Assembly (NCBI GenBank): GCA_009780575.1
Contig: WQZU01000013.1
Coordinates: 1-36,230 of the forward strand
Origin: Candidatus Methanomicula labiotermitis
Lineage (GTDB): Archaea > Thermoplasmatota > Thermoplasmata > Methanomassiliicoccales > Methanomethylophilaceae
Direction: 5' to 3'
Length of the DNA stretch: 36,230 bases
The translations under genes were made by a program, and so were the position numbers. Positions 1-7,971 of this stretch are shown here, in pieces. Each line of letters opens with the position of its first letter. Position 1 is the stretch's first letter. Below the pieces are notes generated by a model. That model had not been told where the DNA came from, ran no database searches, and was given only the letters and a program-made list of their open reading frames with translations.

Positions 1-67
1 TGCCCTTGAATGCGTCTCGGATGGAGGCCACGGGCCTCTGTCCGTGACCCGCGAAACCGGGTCATAT

Positions 68-128
68 CAACTGTCAAATCCTAAATTTCGCAAAACTACA
101 GCGGAGCCGCTGTCAAAGTCAGGGTTCA
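68..128 (-). repeat. ~61 bp dispersed repeat, left copy (inverted relative to 35941-36002)
   Basis: Read on the minus strand this segment begins with TGAACCCTGACTTTGAC and ends with ATTTGACAGTTG. The plus strand at 35941-36002 begins with TGAACCCTGAGTTTGAC (16 of 17 identical) and ends with the same 12 bases. The two copies are 61 and 62 bp long, so both ends and the spacing are conserved while the middle has diverged. This copy contains a small hairpin (AGCGG/CCGCT). No transposase is adjacent. It could be a MITE-like or intergenic repeat, or an insertion-sequence end. Confidence 0.5.
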
Positions 129-177
129 TGTAATACTTAAAGGCCGATGAGAAGGCGCAGCGGTTTCGAATTCACTT

Positions 178-330
178 TCAGTACCCGCTTTCTTTTTGAA
201 AATGCCGAACATACCCGTTCATCACCGATACAATAACATCATATGCGGCGTTAAAATTTTCCACGCTTTGAGGAATACGGTCGTTTACCGCTCGGCCGCA
301 TATTTTCGGGTCTGAGATCGATCCGTCCAT
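178..330 (-). CDS. Possible small protein of 50 residues, unknown function
   Basis: This minus-strand ORF opens with ATG at 330 and ends with TGA at 180-178. The translation is MDGSISDPKI..., ending FQKESGY, with ordinary composition and no transmembrane segment or cysteine motif (one Cys). A palindromic TATA box at 354-361 lies about 27 bases upstream of the ATG, where an archaeal promoter would give a leaderless mRNA starting at that codon. A GTG at 342 is an alternative start. There is no Shine-Dalgarno sequence. I do not recognise the protein, and a chance ORF is possible at this length; the promoter geometry is the main argument for it. Confidence 0.35.
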   Translation of the reverse strand: MDGSISDPKICGRAVNDRIPQSVENFNAAYDVIVSVMNGYVRHFQKESGY

Positions 331-353
331 CTGTTTCCGCACCTTCGCGCGTC

Positions 354-361
354 TTTATAAA
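354..361. promoter_or_regulatory. Palindromic TATA box serving two divergent genes
   Basis: TTTATAAA reads the same on both strands. Its centre (357.5) is 25.5 bases from the ATG at 383 on the plus strand and 27.5 bases from the ATG at 330 on the minus strand. Both distances match the usual archaeal spacing from TATA box to transcription start, so both mRNAs would be leaderless. This is seen in sequence; transcription is inferred. Confidence 0.5.
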
Positions 362-382
362 CTTCGGAAGTTATGTTCAAAC

Positions 383-838
383 ATGGAAGGACCGTGCAAT
401 TGGAGAGATAATGCTTCAAAACAAACGCAGGACGATATGGAACTCCTGTTCAGCGAATGTATGAACATGGCGATCTGGACGCTGAATAAATACAAAGAAT
501 TCTATCCTTTTGCGCTCGCTTTATCGAAAGATAATGAGATCACGATCGTGGCAATAGACCGAGGAGAAGAACGGCCTTTGTCGGAAGATATAATCTCAGA
601 CCTGAAGGCCGCTCTGCCGGAGTCGCGCGGCGGGTTCAAGGTGGCGGCGATCGTGGATGATGTGAAGATCGATAAAAAAGACGACGCTATCCGGGTATCC
701 GCCGAGCATTTTGACGGAACGGCGATAGAGATCATTTCACCTTATGAGATGAAAGGCATATTCAAAAAAGTTAAAATGAAGACGGAAGTGGCGATCGTAT
801 CCTACATAGAGAAATTTGTTTGGAAAAGTGATATTTGA
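383..838 (+). CDS. Conserved-looking hypothetical protein, 151 aa
   Basis: The protein is acidic and soluble, with no signal peptide or membrane segment. The N-terminus carries a helical stretch (residues about 16-40), followed by alternating beta-like stretches (FALALSKDNEITIVAID, FKVAAIVDDVKI, AIRVSAEHFDGTAIEIISPY). The C-terminal motif EHFDGxAIEIISPYE is reminiscent of small uncharacterised alpha/beta proteins found in bacteria and archaea, but I cannot name a family. The ATG at 383 lies about 26 bases from a TATA box, suggesting a leaderless transcript. It lies about 140 bp upstream of the ChlI-like gene on the same strand, which is too far to claim an operon. Confidence 0.75.
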   Translation: MEGPCNWRDNASKQTQDDMELLFSECMNMAIWTLNKYKEFYPFALALSKDNEITIVAIDRGEERPLSEDIISDLKAALPESRGGFKVAAIVDDVKIDKKDDAIRVSAEHFDGTAIEIISPYEMKGIFKKVKMKTEVAIVSYIEKFVWKSDI

Positions 839-979
839 GGAAGTTCGTTTAAGCTCCGCGAAACATATCATTAACGGATATGTAACTGTTGTATCAAAAC
901 ACAACAGCGAACGATGCAAACTGCGAATCTCCCGCGCACGGACCGACAAGATTTATTACGCATACGGCATCTTTCGCAC

Positions 980-1996
980 ATGTCCAAACAGCCGGTGTTC
1001 CCGTTTTCCGCGATAGCAGGACAGAGTGAGATGAAGACCGCGTTAATACTGAACGTAATAGATCCGGGGATAGGCGGAGTCCTCATCAAAGGAGAGAAGG
1101 GAACGGCGAAGTCGACGGCGGTAAGATCATTGGCGCAGGTCCTTCCGGAATCGGAACACATAAAGGGATGCGCATACCGCTGCGATCCCCGGCCGGGGAA
1201 AGGAAAGTGTCCGAACTGCGCCGGATCCGCAGTATACGAATCGGAACGTTCCCCCATGCGGGTAGTTGAACTTCCGCTGAGCGCGACCGAAGACAGGATA
1301 GCGGGGACGCTGGACATCGAACACGTTCTGAAAACGGGGAAGAAGAAGTTTGAACCTGGAGTACTGGCACAAGCCAATGGCAATCTGCTCTACGTGGATG
1401 AAGTGAACCTTTTGGAAGATCACATGGTCGACCTGCTTTTAGACACCGCGGCAATGGGCGTGAACTACGTTGAAAGGGAAGGAATTTCATTTGAACATCC
1501 GTCGAGGTTCATACTCGTGGGCTCAATGAATCCCGAGGAAGGCGACATAAGGCCGCAGCTTCTCGACCGGTTCGGTCTGTGCGTTGAGATAAAAGGCGAA
1601 AACGATCTGTCGACGAGAACGGAAATAGTGGCAAGAAGATTGGCATTCGACGCATATCCGGAAAAGTTCACAAAAACTTACGAAAAGGAGACGCGGGAAA
1701 TCAAGGACAGGATAGTCAAAGCCCGCGAGATCTTATCGGGAGTATCGGCCGACAGGGAACTTATAGCAATTGCGTCCAAGGTCTCCTGGCACTTCAGCAT
1801 GGAAGGCCACAGGGCGGACATAACCATGGTAAGGGCGGCAATGGCAAACGCCGCAATGAACGGCAAAGATAAAGCAAACAAATCGGACATCGCCGCCGTT
1901 GCGCCCATGGTGCTTTCGCACAGGATAAAGAGAAGACCGTTCGAGAAATCGGCGTTTGACTCAGAGGAATTGAGATCATGTCTTCAGGATCTCTGA
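980..1996 (+). CDS. ChlI/BchI-type AAA+ chelatase subunit
   Basis: This 338-residue AAA+ ATPase resembles the I subunit of magnesium chelatase. Walker A (GEKGTAKST) is at residues 38-46 and Walker B (LLYVDE) at 136-141. An arginine-finger region SMNPEEGDIRPQLLDRF follows. A CxxxC...CxxC insert (C64, C68, C77, C80), with the family phrase YRCDP, lies between Walker A and B. The start was set at ATG 980 because the family begins just before FPFSAIxGQ; the longer frame back to 914 adds unrelated sequence. The gene overlaps the D-type subunit downstream by 19 bp. In methanogens, which lack chlorophyll, ChlI/ChlD homologues are usually discussed with CobN-type cobalt chelatases. No CobN or ChlH large subunit is present here, so the metal and partner are unknown. 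Confidence 0.88.
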   Translation: MSKQPVFPFSAIAGQSEMKTALILNVIDPGIGGVLIKGEKGTAKSTAVRSLAQVLPESEHIKGCAYRCDPRPGKGKCPNCAGSAVYESERSPMRVVELPLSATEDRIAGTLDIEHVLKTGKKKFEPGVLAQANGNLLYVDEVNLLEDHMVDLLLDTAAMGVNYVEREGISFEHPSRFILVGSMNPEEGDIRPQLLDRFGLCVEIKGENDLSTRTEIVARRLAFDAYPEKFTKTYEKETREIKDRIVKAREILSGVSADRELIAIASKVSWHFSMEGHRADITMVRAAMANAAMNGKDKANKSDIAAVAPMVLSHRIKRRPFEKSAFDSEELRSCLQDL

Positions 1997-3810
1997 GACG
2001 CTGTCTTCCTTTCTCTGCGGTAAAGGGGATGGAGCATGTTAAAAAAGCGCTGCAGTGTGCAGCCGTTGATAACGAAATTCTCGGAGTACTGATAAAGGGT
2101 CCGACAGGCACCGCAAAGAGTGTCACGGCGAGAGCGTTCGTGAACATGCTTCCCGGCAAGGACATGATAAGCATTCCGCAGAACGTCACCGATGAGCAAC
2201 TTTTCGGAGGTCTGGATATAGAGGATGCCGTGATATACGGAAAGACAACGGTGAAAGGCGGAACGCTTCAGAGGGCAGACCTCAACGTGCTGTACATGGA
2301 CAACATAAACCTATTCGATCAGAGAACGGTCGGTGCGGTGCTTGAACACGTTGAATCGGGAAAGGTGAGGGTGGAAAGGGAAGGCGTATCGTTTGAATAC
2401 GATCTCAGGACAACGGTCATCGCAACGATGGATCCGGCCGAACAGTCATTGCCGGACAGCATAGCCGACCGATTTGACATATGCGTTCAATCATATCCAA
2501 TAAAATGCGAAAAGGAACGCGGCGACCTGATATACGCAAACCTGATGTTCGACGCAGACCCGGAAACATTCGATGAAGAACATTCAGCGGACGATGAAAG
2601 AACGCTTATGCGGATCGAGAACGCAAAGAGGATCCTGAACGACGTCATAATAACATCATCCGATCTGGAGAAGATATCCCGGGTTTGCATGGATCTGAAT
2701 GTAAAGGGGCATCGTGCGGACATATCCGCGGCAAGAGTTTCGAAAACACTTGCGGCGCTGGATGGACGCTTTACAGTCGAAGACGGCGATATCAGGGAAG
2801 CGGCAATATTGTGCCTTCTGCACAGAAGAAGGGACGCACCTAAGGAAGCGCACACCTCTGAACCGGAAGAAGGCCTTCCGGAAGAAGAAGCGGCAAAGCC
2901 GGAATTCACGGAAAAACGGACGGCGCAGGAATTCATAGAGAACATGACAAACATCCCGGAACAAACGGACGGCGGATCAGTTTGTGCAGCGATCACGGTT
3001 TCTGATATAACGTCCTCCGTCACGGAAAGCCTGGACGATATGGATCGCGTCGAATCAGTGCGCCTGCATCAGATAGCCGGCGCCGGAAGGAGAAAGAACA
3101 TCATCGTGAAAAAACGCATGGGAAGGTATCGAAGGTTCAGGACGCCCGATTGCGCGGTTACCGATCCGGCGTTCGACGCCACCGTGCGTGCGGCGGCGCC
3201 GTATCAGAAAACGCGTGAGAACCGGGGACTGAGCATCAGCATAGAGAAACAGGACATAAGGGAAAAGGTAAGGATGAAAAGAGATTCATGTTCGTTCCTG
3301 TTCGCAGTGGATGTCAGCGGATCACTTGTGAAATCAGGTATGATGTACGACATAAAGAACGGTGTGAAGGCGATGCTCATCGACGGATACGTGCAGAGAG
3401 ATAAAGTCGCGCTCATGACCTTCAGGACGGGAGATGTGAAGATTTCCGTTCCGTTCACGCGTTCCGCGGAAGGCATCTGCGAGGTCCTGGACAGCACGGA
3501 GGCCGGCGGAGGAACCCCTTTAGGATCGGCGTTGCTGCTGATAAGGGATTATCTGACCAATTACATCAGGAAGAACCCGGAGGAAAGATGCTTCGTCATA
3601 ATGATGACGGACGGCGAGACAACGGACACCGTAACGGGAGCGGAACCATCCTGGGAACTGAAGAAGATGGCTCCGTTCATGAAGATAAAGAACACCGAGT
3701 GGGTGATCATCGATTCCAAACACTGCGTGGAAAGAGTAAACCACGCGAAGAGACTCGCAGATCTACTGGAAGGCAGATACACAAGGCTCGAAGACCTCAG
3801 ATCCGTATGA
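1978..3810 (+). CDS. ChlD/BchD-type chelatase subunit: AAA+ domain plus von Willebrand A domain
   Basis: This 610-residue protein has an AAA+ module (Walker A GPTGTAKS at 41-48; Walker B-like LYMDN at about 105-109), a charged Glu-rich linker (about 285-330), and a C-terminal von Willebrand A domain. The VWA domain has a MIDAS DVSGS near residues 444-448, plus GGGTPLGSAL and MMTDGETT. The Walker B glutamate is replaced by asparagine, so this ATPase is probably weakly active or inactive, as is usual for ChlD. It starts at the ATG inside the end of the chlI-like gene, so translation is probably coupled. ChlI and ChlD homologues form a two-tier ring driving metal insertion by a separate catalytic subunit. 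A MoxR/VWA role in another assembly reaction cannot be excluded. Confidence 0.88.
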   Translation: MSSGSLRRCLPFSAVKGMEHVKKALQCAAVDNEILGVLIKGPTGTAKSVTARAFVNMLPGKDMISIPQNVTDEQLFGGLDIEDAVIYGKTTVKGGTLQRADLNVLYMDNINLFDQRTVGAVLEHVESGKVRVEREGVSFEYDLRTTVIATMDPAEQSLPDSIADRFDICVQSYPIKCEKERGDLIYANLMFDADPETFDEEHSADDERTLMRIENAKRILNDVIITSSDLEKISRVCMDLNVKGHRADISAARVSKTLAALDGRFTVEDGDIREAAILCLLHRRRDAPKEAHTSEPEEGLPEEEAAKPEFTEKRTAQEFIENMTNIPEQTDGGSVCAAITVSDITSSVTESLDDMDRVESVRLHQIAGAGRRKNIIVKKRMGRYRRFRTPDCAVTDPAFDATVRAAAPYQKTRENRGLSISIEKQDIREKVRMKRDSCSFLFAVDVSGSLVKSGMMYDIKNGVKAMLIDGYVQRDKVALMTFRTGDVKISVPFTRSAEGICEVLDSTEAGGGTPLGSALLLIRDYLTNYIRKNPEERCFVIMMTDGETTDTVTGAEPSWELKKMAPFMKIKNTEWVIIDSKHCVERVNHAKRLADLLEGRYTRLEDLRSV

Positions 3811-3851
3811 TGTCACTGCTCATATTGTGAACATATGCGAGGTATGCGCCA

Positions 3852-3947
3852 AATTGCAGAACAACAACACCTTCGCCGATGACGGGAGGTGCTGAGCACT
3901 ATCCCACATTCGCCGCGGCGTTCATGCGATCCATGAATGAAAAATAA
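3852..3947 (+). pseudogene. Remnant of the 3' end of a DUF4143-type ATPase gene
   Basis: This segment closely matches the last ~90 bp of the ATPase gene at 6254-7579, including the phrases LQNNNTF and the final FAAAFMRSMNE(K/R). One extra base (gacgggaggtgctgagcac against gacaggggcgttgagcac) throws it out of frame. Nothing of the upstream ATPase remains; the remnant begins about 40 bp after the chlD-like stop. It is most simply the scar of a deletion or of recombination between ATPase copies. Confidence 0.7.
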
Positions 3948-4056
3948 TCATGTTCCTGCCGGAAAAGGTGGCGCATTTATAGACGCAGTTTTAAAATGCT
4001 TTGTCTTTTATTGTATGAGATACGAGATTACAAATTTCATATCGGGGTGAGATCAA

Positions 4057-4430
4057 ATGACAGACCGGAAACACTCTGTGGATAATCTAAGATCATTCAC
4101 GATACTGATGCTTTTCCCTTTCCATGTCTTTATGATCTACAATAACTGGGGAGAGGGTTTTTACATCCGCGGGCAGGAATTGTTGATCCCTTAGTATATT
4201 CAATATTATAGGCAGCGTGTGGATGATGCCGTTGCTATTCGCCGTTGCCGGAATGAGTTCATATTATGCACTGAGGAAAAGAAGCACACGCGAATACGCA
4301 AAAGAACGGACGAACAAACTTTTAATCCCTCTGATCTTCGGTCTGTTGCTTATTATTCCCATTCAGTCATACATTGCGGGGCTTTATTTCAACGGCCATG
4401 CAAATTTCACCATTGCATCAAGCAGTAAAT
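4057..4430 (+). pseudogene. Frameshifted, truncated acyltransferase-3 family gene
   Basis: The frame opening with ATG 4057 reads LRSFTILMLFPFHVF and stops at TAG 4192. The next frame continues the same protein from 4193 (FNIIGSVWMMPLLFAVAGMS), through SSYYALRKRSTREYAKERTN, to a hydrophobic IPLIFGLLLIIPIQSYIAG. This order of a first membrane helix, a second helix, a basic loop and a third helix is the N-terminus of the acyltransferase-3 membrane family. One inserted base near 4190-4193 explains the break. The match ends near 4425, and the remaining two-thirds of a normal family member (about 350 residues) is missing. The TAG is not a pyrrolysine codon here, because the frame also changes. Confidence 0.7.
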
Positions 4431-4496
4431 GCTCCTAAACCCACACAATGGAATATCCGCAGATCATAAACTTAAACCTCATCACACAGGTAATGC

Positions 4497-4577
4497 TGCA
4501 AAAATTGGATATTTTAAAAAAATAATAGTGCAGAAATTGGATATTTTTAAAAAAAGATACTGCAATATTTGTATATG
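4497..4577. promoter_or_regulatory. 32 bp-spaced direct repeats upstream of ATPase gene
   Basis: TGCAAAAATTGGATATTTT begins at 4497 and TGCAGAAATTGGATATTTTT at 4529. A weaker third copy (TGCAATATTTGTATATG) begins at 4561. The period is exactly 32 bp, about three helical turns, which fits a protein binding successive faces of the DNA. The repeats end about 55 bp before the ATPase start and are a candidate operator. The binding factor is unknown. Confidence 0.5.
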
Positions 4578-4632
4578 GGTTCCGCCTTATCCATATCATA
4601 ATACGCTTTCGGACAGATCAGGAGAAAAATTC

Positions 4633-5931
4633 ATGCTGAAAAGAAAGATGATGGAGGTCCTCGTAAAATGGAAGAAGGAAAAGAAGAAGGAGTGCCTCCT
4701 GGTGAACGGCGCAAGGCAGGTAGGGAAGACATTCATAATCCGCGAGTTCGGGAAACAGAATTATGAGAATATCGTTGAGATCAATTTCATGCAGAGGCCG
4801 CAGTTCAAAGATGTCTTCGAAGGCGACCTGGAAATGAACGAGATAATAAAAAGGATCTCGGCCCGAGACAGAACGGCCAGGTTCGAAGAAGGCAAGACAC
4901 TATTGTTCCTGGACGAAATTCAAGAATGCGGCAATGCGAGAACAGCATTGAAGTTCATAGCGGAGGACGGAAGATTCGATTGCATAGCATCAGGTTCCAT
5001 GCTCGGGATCGCATACAAGAGCACAAGATCCATACCGGTCGGCTATGAAAGGCAGATCGAGATGTATTCTCTGGACTTCGAAGAATTCCTGTGGGCCGCC
5101 GGTTATGACGACGTCCGAATAGGATACATGAGGGAATATTTCGATGATAAGAAGATAATCCCATCAGCCGTAAACGACGTTTTTACCGAAAGACTGAAGG
5201 AATACGCCATTGTCGGCGGGATGCCTTCAGTCGTGAACGTGTTCGTAGAAACGAACAATTTCAGCACGGTTCACGAGGAACAGCAGAGGATAATCTCAAG
5301 TTATTTAGCGGACATTGCAAAATACGCTCCACAGACGGAAAAACCGAAGGTCAGGAGCTGTTTCCTTTCAATACCTGCGCAACTTGCGAAAGAGAACAAG
5401 AAATTCCAGTATTCCGTGGTTGAGAAGGGAGCAGGCGCGAAGACATTCGAAGGCAGTCTGGAATGGCTCAGGGATGCAGGACTGATCAAATTCTGCTATA
5501 ACGTTTCAACACCCACATTCCCGCTGCCATCGTACAATCAGACAGGTTACTTCAAGGTGTACATGGCGGACATTGGTCTTCTGGTTGCGATGCACGGTTT
5601 TGACATGAAAACGGAGATATACGAGAATTCATTGAAGGGCCCGGCGAAAGGCGGCATATATGAGAATCTGGTGGCAGACATACTCCTAAAGAAAGGGATC
5701 ACGCTTAATTACTACAAACCCGGCGAAAGCAGACAGGAGATCGAATTCCTGCTGACAGAAAAGGGAAAGATAATTCCTCTGGAAGTGAAATCCAAGAACG
5801 GGAAGACGTTATCATTGGATGAATTCGTAAAAAGATTCAACCCCCCGTATGCGTTGAAACTAATATCCGGAAATATCGGCGTCAACGATAAGAAGGTCAC
5901 AATGCCGCACTATATGGCGATGTTCCTCTGA
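4633..5931 (+). CDS. DUF4143-type P-loop ATPase (AAA_14 family), copy 1
   Basis: This 432-residue protein has Walker A GARQVGKT (26-33) and Walker B LLFLDEIQ (90-97). It has a sensor-like SGSMLG, the family phrase SLDFEEFLWA, and a C-terminal segment with QEIEFLL...IPLEVKSK that resembles the PD-(D/E)xK nuclease-like fold typical of DUF4143. The start at ATG 4633 follows a GGAG at 4621; the frame is open back to 4429, but that extension covers the promoter repeats and aligns with nothing. It is a clear paralogue of the gene at 6254-7579. Family members are widespread in archaeal and bacterial accessory regions and their function is mostly unproven. A decayed AbrB-like gene lies head-to-head with its 3' end. 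Confidence 0.85.
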   Translation: MLKRKMMEVLVKWKKEKKKECLLVNGARQVGKTFIIREFGKQNYENIVEINFMQRPQFKDVFEGDLEMNEIIKRISARDRTARFEEGKTLLFLDEIQECGNARTALKFIAEDGRFDCIASGSMLGIAYKSTRSIPVGYERQIEMYSLDFEEFLWAAGYDDVRIGYMREYFDDKKIIPSAVNDVFTERLKEYAIVGGMPSVVNVFVETNNFSTVHEEQQRIISSYLADIAKYAPQTEKPKVRSCFLSIPAQLAKENKKFQYSVVEKGAGAKTFEGSLEWLRDAGLIKFCYNVSTPTFPLPSYNQTGYFKVYMADIGLLVAMHGFDMKTEIYENSLKGPAKGGIYENLVADILLKKGITLNYYKPGESRQEIEFLLTEKGKIIPLEVKSKNGKTLSLDEFVKRFNPPYALKLISGNIGVNDKKVTMPHYMAMFL

Positions 5932-5934
5932 ATG

Positions 5935-6083
5935 TAGCTGCCTCAAAGCCCTGTCCTTCGCACGTTGTTCCTCTGCGAACCTGCGCGCTTCGTCTTCGTC
6001 GGCGAACTGCTCCGGCGACTCGCCGCAGAGCGACTCCTCATAATCGCGTAAGCGTTCCTTTATCTCCTCGCCATGCTGTTCGT
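5935..6083 (-). pseudogene. Decayed C-terminal fragment of an AbrB-like gene
   Basis: Read on the minus strand this encodes EEIKERLRDYEESLCG, then a run matching FADEDEARR and AEEQxAKD. These nearly match residues 60-105 of the intact AbrB-like protein at 7627-7965. The N-terminal DNA-binding half is missing. It has the same convergent position behind ATPase copy 1 that the intact gene has behind ATPase copy 2. The surrounding gap (5932-6253) otherwise holds only the repeats described at 6152. Confidence 0.75.
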
Positions 6084-6151
6084 TCGTCCTTTATTGCTTA
6101 TGCTGCTCGGATTCAGAAGCGGTTATGTTATTCCAAGGTCGTATTGAATGA

Positions 6152-6232
6152 TGTCACATTATGTTAAAAAGTCATGTAGAATAGTGTAACATTATATCTA
6201 AAAGTCATATGGAATAGTGTATGTTAAAATAG
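6152..6232. promoter_or_regulatory. 33 bp-spaced direct repeats upstream of second ATPase gene
   Basis: Two similar units begin at 6152 (TGTCACATTATGTTAAAAAG...) and 6185 (TGTAACATTATATCTAAAAG...), and both end in GTCAT..GAATAG. A partial third unit begins at 6218 (TGTATGTTAAAATAG). The period is 33 bp. The base sequence differs from the repeats at 4497, but the architecture (two full units plus one partial, three helical turns apart, just before an ATPase gene) is the same. Confidence 0.5.
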
Positions 6233-6253
6233 TATAGCAACATTTTGCATGTT

Positions 6254-7579
6254 ATGCTCAGGCGGAAGATCACGGATCAGCTGATCGAATGGAAGAACAA
6301 TCCGAAGAAAAAGGCATTGCTCATACGCGGCGCCAGACAAGTCGGGAAAACGCACTCGATAGATGATTTCGGAAAGAAGAACTATTCTTCGTATGTATAC
6401 ATCAACTTTGAAGAAAATCCGTCTTATGCGGAGATATTCGCAGGGGACAGAGATGTAGACACAATAATCAGGAACATGTCCGCACGCTTCCCGCGCATCA
6501 AGTTCACCCCCGGTGACACGCTGATCTTCCTTGATGAGATACAGAATTGCCCCAACGCAAGAACATCCTTCAAATTCTTCACCATAGACGGAAGGTACGA
6601 TATAATCGGTTCGGGTTCCCTCATGGGAGTGAGGTACAAGGAAGTATCATCGTACCCAGTAGGATATGAGGATTCGTTCGAGATGTCCTCGCTCGATTTC
6701 GAGGAATTCCTGTGGGCGATGGATGTTCGGCAGGATACAATAGACATCGTCAAGAACAATCTCACTGAAAAGAAACCTACAGAAAAACTGTTCCTGGACA
6801 TGTTCAATGAATATTTCAGATGGCATATGATCGTGGGCGGGATGCCCGAAGCGGTAAAGATGTTCAAAGAAACGAATCATTTCGGGAATGTGCTGAACGT
6901 ACAGAAGAACATAGTCAAACTTTATCTCGATGACATAGCGAAATACGCTCCCGCGCGTGAGAAGAACAGAGTCATAGCAACGTTCCGATCAATACCGAGC
7001 CACCTCGCAAGAAGCAGCAAAAGGTTCATGTTCGCCGAAGTTGAAGGAAAGGACGGAAGCAGATATGACACATACGGCAACGGCCTCCTATGGTTGAATG
7101 AGGCCGGAATAATAAGATTGTGCTACAACCTTCACGAACCGGCATTGCCGCTGGTCTCCAACAGGAGGAACAATGCGTTCAAGGTTTACATGCAGGATAC
7201 CGGACTGCTGACGGCTATGATGGAAGAAGGGACGGCAGCGGCCATTTTGAGTAAAGATCTGGAGATAAACGAAGGAGCCGTGATGGAGAACATCGCAGCC
7301 GATATGTTAACAAAGGAAGGATATGAGATATTCTATTTCGAGAAGAACGGGACGCTTGAGATAGATTTCGTCCTCAATCTGAACGGCGTTGCCACGGCTA
7401 TAGAGGTCAAATCAGGAAATAACAAACAGTCCAAGTCCCTGAACTCTCTGATGTCGGACAAATACAAGGTGAAAAGAGGAATCAAACTGCAGAACAACAA
7501 CACCTTCGTTGATGACAGGGGCGTTGAGCACTATCCCATATTCGCCGCGGCGTTCATGCGGTCCATGAACGAGAGATGA
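6254..7579 (+). CDS. DUF4143-type P-loop ATPase (AAA_14 family), copy 2
   Basis: This 441-residue paralogue of the gene at 4633 shares Walker A GARQVGKT, Walker B TLIFLDEIQ, SGSLMGVRYK, SLDFEEFLWAM, IVGGMPEAV and DDIAKYAPAREK. Its C-terminus has a clean LEIDFVLN...AIEVKSG pattern, which matches the D...ExK core of PD-(D/E)xK-like nuclease folds. ATG 6254 was chosen because MLRRK aligns with MLKRK of copy 1; a TTG at 6245 is the alternative. No Shine-Dalgarno sequence is evident. It converges with an AbrB-like gene 47 bp downstream. The function is unknown; a role in mobile-element maintenance or a toxin-antitoxin-like pair is speculation. Confidence 0.86.
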   Translation: MLRRKITDQLIEWKNNPKKKALLIRGARQVGKTHSIDDFGKKNYSSYVYINFEENPSYAEIFAGDRDVDTIIRNMSARFPRIKFTPGDTLIFLDEIQNCPNARTSFKFFTIDGRYDIIGSGSLMGVRYKEVSSYPVGYEDSFEMSSLDFEEFLWAMDVRQDTIDIVKNNLTEKKPTEKLFLDMFNEYFRWHMIVGGMPEAVKMFKETNHFGNVLNVQKNIVKLYLDDIAKYAPAREKNRVIATFRSIPSHLARSSKRFMFAEVEGKDGSRYDTYGNGLLWLNEAGIIRLCYNLHEPALPLVSNRRNNAFKVYMQDTGLLTAMMEEGTAAAILSKDLEINEGAVMENIAADMLTKEGYEIFYFEKNGTLEIDFVLNLNGVATAIEVKSGNNKQSKSLNSLMSDKYKVKRGIKLQNNNTFVDDRGVEHYPIFAAAFMRSMNER

Positions 7580-7626
7580 TCATCTTCAAGTCATCGGTCC
7601 AGGGGCCGCAGGTACTATTGCGCCGC

Positions 7627-7965
7627 TTACTTCTTTTCCATTTCCTTCTTTAACAATTGTCTCGTAACCTTATCCTTCGCGTACTGTTCCTCTGCGTACC
7701 TGCGTGCCTCATCCTCATCCGCGAACTCCTCCGGCGGCACGCCGCACAGCGACTCCTCATAATCACGCAAGCGTTCCTTTATCTCCTCACCTTCGAGGTC
7801 GAATCCGCCGGGATACTCCTTCGTCTTCTTCCTGACGATAACTTCGCCGTCCTCGATGTAATATTGAACTTCATCACCATCGATCAGATCCATAAGGTCC
7901 GCCAATTTCTTGATCAAGCTCACACGTCTGTTCCCATCAAATTTGCTTTTACCAATCAGCACCAT
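7627..7965 (-). CDS. AbrB-like DNA-binding protein with acidic C-terminal tail
   Basis: The protein has 112 residues. Residues 1-46 (GKSKFDGNRRVSLIKKL, then GDEVQYYIEDGEVIVRK) look like the swapped-hairpin AbrB/SpoVT/MazE fold: a basic strand, a helix, and a G-D-xV strand pair. The rest is a charged helical tail (RDYEESLCG, FADEDEARRYAEEQ, ending KKEMEKK). AbrB-fold proteins act as antitoxins or transition-state regulators and often bind their own promoters. The start at 7965 lies close to a TATA-like GCATATATATC (about 7995-8005) flanked by matched repeats (see 7972-8030). It converges with ATPase copy 2 and diverges from the recombinase. Confidence 0.75.
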   Translation of the reverse strand: MVLIGKSKFDGNRRVSLIKKLADLMDLIDGDEVQYYIEDGEVIVRKKTKEYPGGFDLEGEEIKERLRDYEESLCGVPPEEFADEDEARRYAEEQYAKDKVTRQLLKKEMEKK

Positions 7966-7971
7966 GTTTTC

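Noticed and set aside
24-38. GAGGCC-ACG-GGCCTC hairpin as a terminator
   Set aside because: There is no T tract on either side, and the gene it might terminate is outside the window.
4192-4194. TAG in the acyltransferase fragment as a third pyrrolysine codon
   Set aside because: The family sequence resumes in a different frame after this point, so a base insertion explains it and a sense TAG does not.
4429-4632. Long N-terminal extension of ATPase copy 1
   Set aside because: It covers the promoter repeats, contains no family sequence, and the paralogue starts at the equivalent of ATG 4633.
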